A DNA stretch of 64,000 nucleotides from contig NZ_CP110644.1 of the NCBI RefSeq assembly GCF_026153515.1, positions 2,199,501 to 2,263,500 on the forward strand, in the 5' to 3' direction. Of the stretch, positions 58,664 through 64,000 are shown one piece after another (position 1 is the stretch's first letter; each line of letters opens with the position of its first letter). The position numbers and the translations under genes were made by a program. The stretch is from Pseudomonas sp. KU26590 (GTDB taxonomy: Bacteria > Pseudomonadota > Gammaproteobacteria > Pseudomonadales > Pseudomonadaceae). The notes below the pieces were generated by a model that worked only from the letters and a program-made list of their open reading frames with translations, made no database searches and was not told the DNA's origin.

Positions 58664-61600
58664 TCAGCGGTCCAGCAACACCTGACGCCAGCGCTGCCGA
58701 TACGCCTCATCCATAATCCAGTCACTCATTACGCGCTGTTTCAACGCCTGCCCAAGTCGTTTTGATTCGTCCAGATCGTTGAGGTGCCGAGCGATGGCAT
58801 CGGTCCAGGCGGCCGATGTGTTCTGCACCCGTGTCAGCGGCAGATTATTGCGCAGGCCCTGCACGTCGCTGGCGATGACCGGATAACCACAAGCGCCGAA
58901 TTCCAGCGCCAGGCGGCAGCTTCGGTGTTCGCCAAATACATCGTGACCGGCGGGAATCAGCGCAACGTCCAGGTCCAGACACGCCAGCACGCCGGGGTAC
59001 AGGACGCCTTCCACCGGGCTGCGCCATTCATGAACATAAGGGCGCAGGGCCTGCGGGCACGGGCCCATGATGATCCACTCGACGCGGTCGGCGAAGGCTT
59101 TGATCACGTCGGCAATCAGCGCCAGATCGTTCACCTCCGAAGCAGTGCCGACCCAGCCGATCCGTGGCTTGTCATGGGGCAGAGAATGGCACTGCAGCCG
59201 CTGCCAGCGTTCGCTCAGGCGCGTCTCGATGACCTGAATATACGGATGCAGCGCGCTCAGTTCATTGGCCAATCCTTCGCTGGACACCACCACCTTGTCC
59301 ATCAGCGCCAGACTGGCCTCGAGACCGGCACGCACCTGTTGCACTGAGGGCGCGCCGGGCAAGCGGTCGGCTGACGCTGGGTATTGATCCATGTCGCAGA
59401 TTCGCAGCGCCTGGCTGTGAGCCTTGATCGTGCGGATGTCGGGGAGGGAGGTCTCGCTCAAGGGGCTTCCAAGGATCAGGGTTTCCGGGCGCAGGCGAGC
59501 GAACTCGCCGAGGGTCAGGACTTCCGGTATGGACACATGTTCGATCAGCAGCGCATCCGCGAGGGTATCAAGGGCATCGTTCAGGCGTTGGCTCGCCGGG
59601 CAGCGGTCGTTCAGGTGCGAGAGCACGATCGGCACGGGCCGCCATGACAGCGGCCGCCAGGTCAACGCGGTATTGATTTCGAGCTGCAAGCCCTGGGCGC
59701 GGGCCGAAAAGTTGTCGTTGTACGCCGGGTCATGGGCGATGTACTTCAGCCATTTGCGGTACAGCGCCGGGTTTGCCTGTTCGTCTGGTGCTTTGATCCG
59801 GGCACTGTCGTCAGCTCGGGCTTCGTGAAGCAGCACCACGTGGGGCGTCCAGACAATCAGCCGCCCGGACTCCTTAACGCGCAGGCACAGGTCGACGCCG
59901 CGATAAGTGTTGTTCAGCTCACCCTCGTCCAGCCCGTCCGCCGCTTCGAACAGCGCCCGGCTGATCATCAGGCAGGCGTCGCTGACCGCGCTGTAATTCT
60001 GGTCCACTGCCAGCCGCTGCATGTAGCCTTCGCTGGCGCCGCTCTGGCCCCTGAAGATCGGGGTGACAGGCTCGTGCAAGCCGAGGATCAGGCCCGCGTG
60101 GCGGATCGTGTTGTCCGGCGTCAGCAGTTTTGCGCCGACGATGCCGACTTCGGGCCGTTGCGCATGATTGAGCAGGTTGTCGAGCCAGTCCCCGTGCAAC
60201 ACGGCGGTGCTGTTATCGAGCAGCAACAGGTACTCGCCGGTCGCCTGCCGTGCGGCGCCGTTGTAGAGGGCCGAACGGTCGAATTCGCCGGGATGGCGCA
60301 GCACCCGCACCTGAGCCAGGCCCATGGCCTCGACGCCGTTCAGCCAGTCAACGGCCTCCGGGGTCTGGCTGTCGTTGTCGACGATGAGGATCTCGTAATT
60401 CGGGTACGTGGTCTTTTCCAGAATGCTCTCGACGCAGCGCTGCAGGAGCAGGATCTGATCCCGGGTGGCGATGATGATCGAGACCTTGGGCTGACCCGCA
60501 TGGCCGTACTTGATCTGGTACTGCCGGGGGCTTTTCTCGATCACATGGCCGTGTTCATAGCCTCGGGCGAGCAAGTGGCGCTGCAGCGTTCTCGCTTCAT
60601 CGAGGTTCGACTCCCGCGCTTCCGGTCGATAGGTGACGAGGGGCTCGGCGATGTGTTCAAGACCACCCATGCCTTCGTGCTCGATCAAACGAAGGATCAG
60701 GTCCAGCTCGAGGGCGTCAGGGTGGTGTGGGTCGAAGCGCCCGGCTTCGATTACCGAGTAGCGGTTGAAGATCCAGTGTTTGCTGGTGACGGATGGGCAG
60801 CTAAGCAGGTAGTCGAGACTGAAGTCCGGCCGCAGCATGACTTCCGACGTGTCGTCCTGGGGCTGAGCGACTTCGTCGCCGAACAGTGCCCGCGTGCTAG
60901 GTCCTTCGCTGATCTTGACCGCCGCTTTGAACAGCCCGGCGACATTCACCGTCGCGCCGGCATCCAGCATCAGGAACCAGTCGAAACCCTGCTCGTCCAT
61001 CAGCCGGTTGAGCGGCGCTGCGCGGTTCTGGCCGATGACAGGCACATAAACGGCCGGGTTGTCAGCCACTTGCTGCGGGGCCTCACGACTGCCGTCGTAG
61101 AGCACAAACACCCGTGGCGGCATCCACCCGCGGGTGGCCGCCTCGACACTGACCAACGTCTTGACCAGTGCCTGCGGGCGGTTATGCGGATCGGACACGA
61201 TGATCGCGAAAGTCGGCGCGCCGTGGTGCTGCTGGAAGTACTGCACGATGTGCGGCTTCTGCGGCCCGGCGGGGCGACGCTGCCAGGCCCACTCCTGGAT
61301 CTGGTCGTGGCGGACCTCGGTTGCCGACTTCTGCAAGAACCAGGCACGCAGGTTGAAGGGGACGAAGTTTTCCCGGTCATGCAGCGGCGCGACCTTGACG
61401 TCGCCGTTGTCGGCCAGCGGGCGGAGCCATTCAAGCTCTTTGGTGATGCGGTAAAAGTTGGCGTGGCCTTCTTTGGCGATCTGCGGCGTTGACCTGACAA
61501 TGCTGCTGGTCTGGGTGTCGGTCATGCGAAAGCGCGACAGCGGGCGGCCGATGAATGCCAGATTGCCTTCACGCAGCAGTTTGACGTACACGCTGATATC

Positions 61601-62194
61601 GCCCAGCCAGTAGATCGGCAGGCCCTTGAGCGACATGATGTCCTCACCATAGGCCAGCACGCTGTCACGCCGGCACATGACCGAACTCGGTTCGCCCATG
61701 AACGTCAACGGCAGTTCCGACAGCAGGGCCACCAGCTCCGGCCCGTGGATGACCACGTCTTCCTTGAACGGGAACACCGTCAGCATGTTCTCCCGCAGGA
61801 AATCGCCGTCTTCATTGATCAGGCGACGGGTTGCCGCCGCGAGGGTGATGTCCGGCTGGTCATGCAGCAATTCGACCAGTGCACTGACGCACTCGGGTTC
61901 CAGCAGGTCGTCATCGTAGAGAAACTTGATGTACTCGCCGCGCGCTTCTTTGATGCCTCGCGCGACATTCAGCGCCTCGCCCAGCGACTGTTCGTTGTAG
62001 AAATAACGAATGGGGAACGGGCTTTCCGGGGTCAGTTGATCCACCAGCGCACGAATGCCGCCGTCACGGCAGTCGTCGCAGATCACGATCTCCAGCTGAT
62101 CGTAGTCCTGTGCAAATGCGCTGCGCAGCGCCAACTCGAAGTAGGTGGGTTTGTAGGCGGGAATGACGATGCTGACCAGGCGTGAAGCGCTCAT
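58664..62194 (-). CDS. Giant multidomain glycosyltransferase 2 (probable flagellin glycosyltransferase)
   Basis: 1,176 residues from ATG 62194. Same three-part layout as the enzyme at 51892-55446: N-terminal GT2 (RLVSIVIPAYKPTYFELALR, CDDCRDGG, FLYDDDLLEPECVSALVELL), central GT2 (VSIIIATRDQILLLQRCVES, LLLDNSTAVLHGDWLDNLLN, CLMISRALFEAADGLDEGEL) and a C-terminal GT-B-like part (RIGWVGTASEVNDLALIADV, EFGACGYPVIASDVQGL). Its second domain has LDNSTA where the paralogue has LNNDTA, so the metal-binding DxD differs and the active donor domain may be the first (YDDDL). It lies 77 bases downstream of the VioA-like gene on the same strand. Role inferred: attaching successive sugars of the flagellin glycan. 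Confidence 0.8.
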   Translation of the reverse strand: MSASRLVSIVIPAYKPTYFELALRSAFAQDYDQLEIVICDDCRDGGIRALVDQLTPESPFPIRYFYNEQSLGEALNVARGIKEARGEYIKFLYDDDLLEPECVSALVELLHDQPDITLAAATRRLINEDGDFLRENMLTVFPFKEDVVIHGPELVALLSELPLTFMGEPSSVMCRRDSVLAYGEDIMSLKGLPIYWLGDISVYVKLLREGNLAFIGRPLSRFRMTDTQTSSIVRSTPQIAKEGHANFYRITKELEWLRPLADNGDVKVAPLHDRENFVPFNLRAWFLQKSATEVRHDQIQEWAWQRRPAGPQKPHIVQYFQQHHGAPTFAIIVSDPHNRPQALVKTLVSVEAATRGWMPPRVFVLYDGSREAPQQVADNPAVYVPVIGQNRAAPLNRLMDEQGFDWFLMLDAGATVNVAGLFKAAVKISEGPSTRALFGDEVAQPQDDTSEVMLRPDFSLDYLLSCPSVTSKHWIFNRYSVIEAGRFDPHHPDALELDLILRLIEHEGMGGLEHIAEPLVTYRPEARESNLDEARTLQRHLLARGYEHGHVIEKSPRQYQIKYGHAGQPKVSIIIATRDQILLLQRCVESILEKTTYPNYEILIVDNDSQTPEAVDWLNGVEAMGLAQVRVLRHPGEFDRSALYNGAARQATGEYLLLLDNSTAVLHGDWLDNLLNHAQRPEVGIVGAKLLTPDNTIRHAGLILGLHEPVTPIFRGQSGASEGYMQRLAVDQNYSAVSDACLMISRALFEAADGLDEGELNNTYRGVDLCLRVKESGRLIVWTPHVVLLHEARADDSARIKAPDEQANPALYRKWLKYIAHDPAYNDNFSARAQGLQLEINTALTWRPLSWRPVPIVLSHLNDRCPASQRLNDALDTLADALLIEHVSIPEVLTLGEFARLRPETLILGSPLSETSLPDIRTIKAHSQALRICDMDQYPASADRLPGAPSVQQVRAGLEASLALMDKVVVSSEGLANELSALHPYIQVIETRLSERWQRLQCHSLPHDKPRIGWVGTASEVNDLALIADVIKAFADRVEWIIMGPCPQALRPYVHEWRSPVEGVLYPGVLACLDLDVALIPAGHDVFGEHRSCRLALEFGACGYPVIASDVQGLRNNLPLTRVQNTSAAWTDAIARHLNDLDESKRLGQALKQRVMSDWIMDEAYRQRWRQVLLDR

Positions 62195-62271
62195 CGGGTT
62201 ACCTTGCGGCTGATTACGGGCGCCGGTCTGCGCTCATGGGCGCGGACCGGCGATTTGAAGGTGGGCGCTGC

Positions 62272-63390
62272 TCAGCGGTGTTCGGCCAGCGCCGTCTGCA
62301 TGATGGCGATGACCCTGGCGAATTCCTCCGGGGTGAGGCTATCGAAGATCGGCAGGCACAGAACCCGATTCGACACGTCGCTCGCTACTTGCAGGCGGCC
62401 CGGTCTGGCGGATTCCAGGCTGCGGTACATCGGGAACGACGAAATCAACGGGTAGAAATAGCGCCGGACCAGAATGTCCTGCTCGCGAAAACGCTCGAAC
62501 AAGGCGTCGCGGCTGATCGGGAACGCATCGCCCACCAGCACCGGGAAATAGGAATAGTTGTGGTGCTCGCCGGGGCTCCAGAGCAAATCGATCCCGGGTA
62601 TTTGCGTCAGGGCTTCACGGTACATCGTGTCGATCTGCTTGCGTCGGTCCAGTGCACCGTCGATGTAGTTGAGTTGCAGCAGACCGAACGCGGCGTTGAT
62701 CTCACTCATCTTGCCGTTGATGCCGGGGGCGACGACGGTCACTTCATCGGCGAAACCGAAGTTCTTCAGGTAATCGATGCGTTTTTTGGTCTTCGCGTCC
62801 GGGCAGACGATCGCGCCGCCTTCAAAGGTGTTGAAGACTTTGGTGGCGTGGAAGCTGAGCACCGACAGATCGCCATTGCGCAGCAGGCTTTGCCCCTGAT
62901 GCTGCACACCGAAGGCGTGGGCGGCGTCGTAAATCACTTTCAGGCCATAACGGTCGGCGATTTGCTGGATGCGGTCGACGTCACACGGCATGCCATAGCA
63001 ATGCACCGGCATGATCGCGGTGGTCGCCGGGGTGATGGCCTCTTCGATGCGGTCGGGGTCGAGGTTGAAGGTGCCCGGCGCGATGTCGACGAACACCGGT
63101 TTCAGCCCATTCCACAGCAACGAATGGGCGGTGGCGACGAACGAGTAGGGGGTGGTGATGACTTCGCCGGTCACACGCAACGCCTGCAACGCCGTGAGCA
63201 GCGCCAGCGTGCCGTTGGAAAACAGGCACAAGTGCTCGACGCCCAGGTACTCGGCCAGGTCTTTCTCCAGCTTTTCATGGAAAGGCCCGGCGTTGGTCAG
63301 GCGCTTGCTGTCCCATATCTGCTGCAGATAAGGCATGAACTCTTCCAGCGGAGGCAGCAGAGGCTGGGTGACCGGGATCGTTTTACTCAT
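62272..63390 (-). CDS. vioA: VioA-like dTDP-4-amino-4,6-dideoxyglucose transaminase (DegT/DnrJ/EryC1 family)
   Basis: 372 residues. PLP sugar aminotransferase motifs: TNAGPFHEKLEKDLAEYLG, FSNGTLALLTALQAL, IMPVHCYGMPCDVDRIQQIA, YDAAHAFG and the Schiff-base lysine in SVLSFHATKVFNTFEGGAIV. The VTQPLLPPLEEFMPYLQQIW opening is shared by VioA proteins. The enzyme transfers an amino group to dTDP-4-keto-6-deoxyglucose to make dTDP-viosamine, the sugar of P. syringae and P. aeruginosa flagellin glycans. ATG 63390 follows AGGAAGCTTATG-like context. Co-oriented with the giant glycosyltransferase downstream. The 63391-63643 gap holds no gene. Confidence 0.82.
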   Translation of the reverse strand: MSKTIPVTQPLLPPLEEFMPYLQQIWDSKRLTNAGPFHEKLEKDLAEYLGVEHLCLFSNGTLALLTALQALRVTGEVITTPYSFVATAHSLLWNGLKPVFVDIAPGTFNLDPDRIEEAITPATTAIMPVHCYGMPCDVDRIQQIADRYGLKVIYDAAHAFGVQHQGQSLLRNGDLSVLSFHATKVFNTFEGGAIVCPDAKTKKRIDYLKNFGFADEVTVVAPGINGKMSEINAAFGLLQLNYIDGALDRRKQIDTMYREALTQIPGIDLLWSPGEHHNYSYFPVLVGDAFPISRDALFERFREQDILVRRYFYPLISSFPMYRSLESARPGRLQVASDVSNRVLCLPIFDSLTPEEFARVIAIMQTALAEHR

Positions 63391-63643
63391 AAGCTTCCTG
63401 TGCTCTCTTACGCGCTGCGGGCTGTGCGCGTTGACGCACGGCGGAACGCCCGCGCTGTAATGGCTGGCGTAGTCGAACGCTCGACGTCATCGAAATGGCG
63501 TTTGCGGCGCTATGGCACCGAAAAAAGCAAGAAGCCGGCCAACCCGCGTTGCGGCAAAGATGCGCTTGATATTCCGAACGCCTGATGCTTATTTTGTACG
63601 CCTTGCCGCACGGCGGCCTGCCCAACGAAAAAGGATTTGAGTC

Positions 63644-64000
63644 ATGAGTAGCGATGACCACCAATCACTCGCGCAGCGACTGATGGGCATTGATGAAATT
63701 GAATGCGTCACGCCGGATCTGAATGGCGTGCCACGAGGGAAGGTGATGACCGGCGAGGGCTTTTTGGAGGGCCGTCGGTTGCAACTGGCGCGGGGCGTGC
63801 TGCTGCAATGCATCATGGGCGGCTACCCGCCGTCGAAATTCTACGGCAGCGACGATGGCGACCTGGCCCTGATCGCCGATCCGCAGCAAACCCACATTCT
63901 GCCGTGGAGCGAGGAGCCCCGCGCTCTGGCGATCTGCGACGCCGACGAGCTCGACGGCCAGCCGTCGCCGCTGTCCACCCGCGGCCAGCTCAAGTCCGTA
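63644..64000 (+). CDS. Glutamine synthetase family protein, N-terminal part (runs off the window)
   Basis: 119 codons visible from ATG 63644 (AAGGATTTGAGTC upstream). The opening IDEIECVTPDLNGVPRGKVM, then LARGVLLQCIMGGYPPSKFY and SPLSTRGQLKS, matches the beta-grasp N-domain of GlnA-like enzymes of the gamma-glutamylpolyamine type (PuuA/SpuI). Those ligate glutamate to putrescine or other amines. The catalytic domain lies beyond the end, so PuuA versus another GS-like enzyme is not settled. Confidence 0.82.
   Translation, partial: MSSDDHQSLAQRLMGIDEIECVTPDLNGVPRGKVMTGEGFLEGRRLQLARGVLLQCIMGGYPPSKFYGSDDGDLALIADPQQTHILPWSEEPRALAICDADELDGQPSPLSTRGQLKSV

Noticed and set aside
59732..61492. 586-codon plus-strand frame opposite giant glycosyltransferase 2
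   Set aside because: Antisense shadow; the minus-strand protein has clear GT domains through the whole stretch.
62182..63585. 467-codon plus-strand frame opposite vioA
   Set aside because: Antisense shadow of the transaminase; no motif or ribosome site.

Overview
The window is GC-rich chromosomal DNA from a fluorescent-group Pseudomonas. This is inferred from the gene families, from BIME-type REP repeats (GGGACCGGCTTTAGCCGGGAAG class) and from the viosamine-type glycosylation genes. No rRNA, tRNA or CRISPR array was seen.

Layout. (1) 1-6987: tail of a peptide/opine-type ABC importer ATPase, then a tightly coupled operon for a three-subunit flavin/iron-sulfur amine oxidase (HcnABC / opine oxidase / D-hydroxyproline dehydrogenase type), an ArgE-like deacylase, a semialdehyde dehydrogenase and a tartrate-dehydrogenase-like enzyme. 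It looks like uptake and oxidation of an N-substituted amino acid. (2) 6988-10544: REP-rich DNA around a short colicin-E3/pyocin-S6-like rRNase gene, followed by a tandem array of four small immunity-type genes, one frameshifted. (3) 10545-14325: a GhrA-like reductase, a GabT-like aminotransferase, a HAD-like protein, an Lrp regulator and a terminator.

(4) 14372-40996 is the centrepiece: a contact-dependent inhibition (CDI / two-partner secretion) locus. A CdiB-type transporter precedes a 4,696-residue CdiA whose C-terminal tip resembles TreTu, a toxin family that ADP-ribosylates EF-Tu, with an immunity gene behind it. Downstream lies an array of displaced toxin/immunity modules without secretion signals: a GIY-YIG-like nuclease tip plus immunity; a 4-kb cdiA 3' copy ending in a DUF6883-like toxin plus a DUF4926-like immunity gene; a 2.8-kb cdiA 3' copy ending in a type-30-like toxin fused in frame to its probable immunity protein; an unknown toxin tip plus immunity; and a type-24-like toxin plus a truncated immunity gene. 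Two cdiA scraps of about 50-85 bp also occur. Most joins carry a short palindrome, core AAAAGGGGACGGACCCCTT. It disrupts genes and brackets both scraps, which suggests a role in module shuffling. An intact IS5-family element with a 4-bp TTAG duplication closes the array.

(5) 42274-47988: a lipoprotein, an omptin-family outer-membrane protease, and a YCF48-like/MMPL transporter pair. (6) 47990-48590: a second, tandemly arranged REP/BIME block. (7) 48611-51864: 3-hydroxyacyl-CoA dehydrogenase and thiolase genes, divergent from an AraC-type regulator. (8) 51892-63390: a probable flagellin glycosylation (viosamine) island with two paralogous giant glycosyltransferases, a VioA-like aminotransferase, and an ACP / SDR / NeuD-type acyltransferase / KAS III operon that could build an acyl group for the sugar. 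(9) 63644-64000: 5' end of a glutamine-synthetase-family gene.

Boundaries, families and motifs were read by eye from the sequence. Family names for the polymorphic toxins are recognition calls, not search results.
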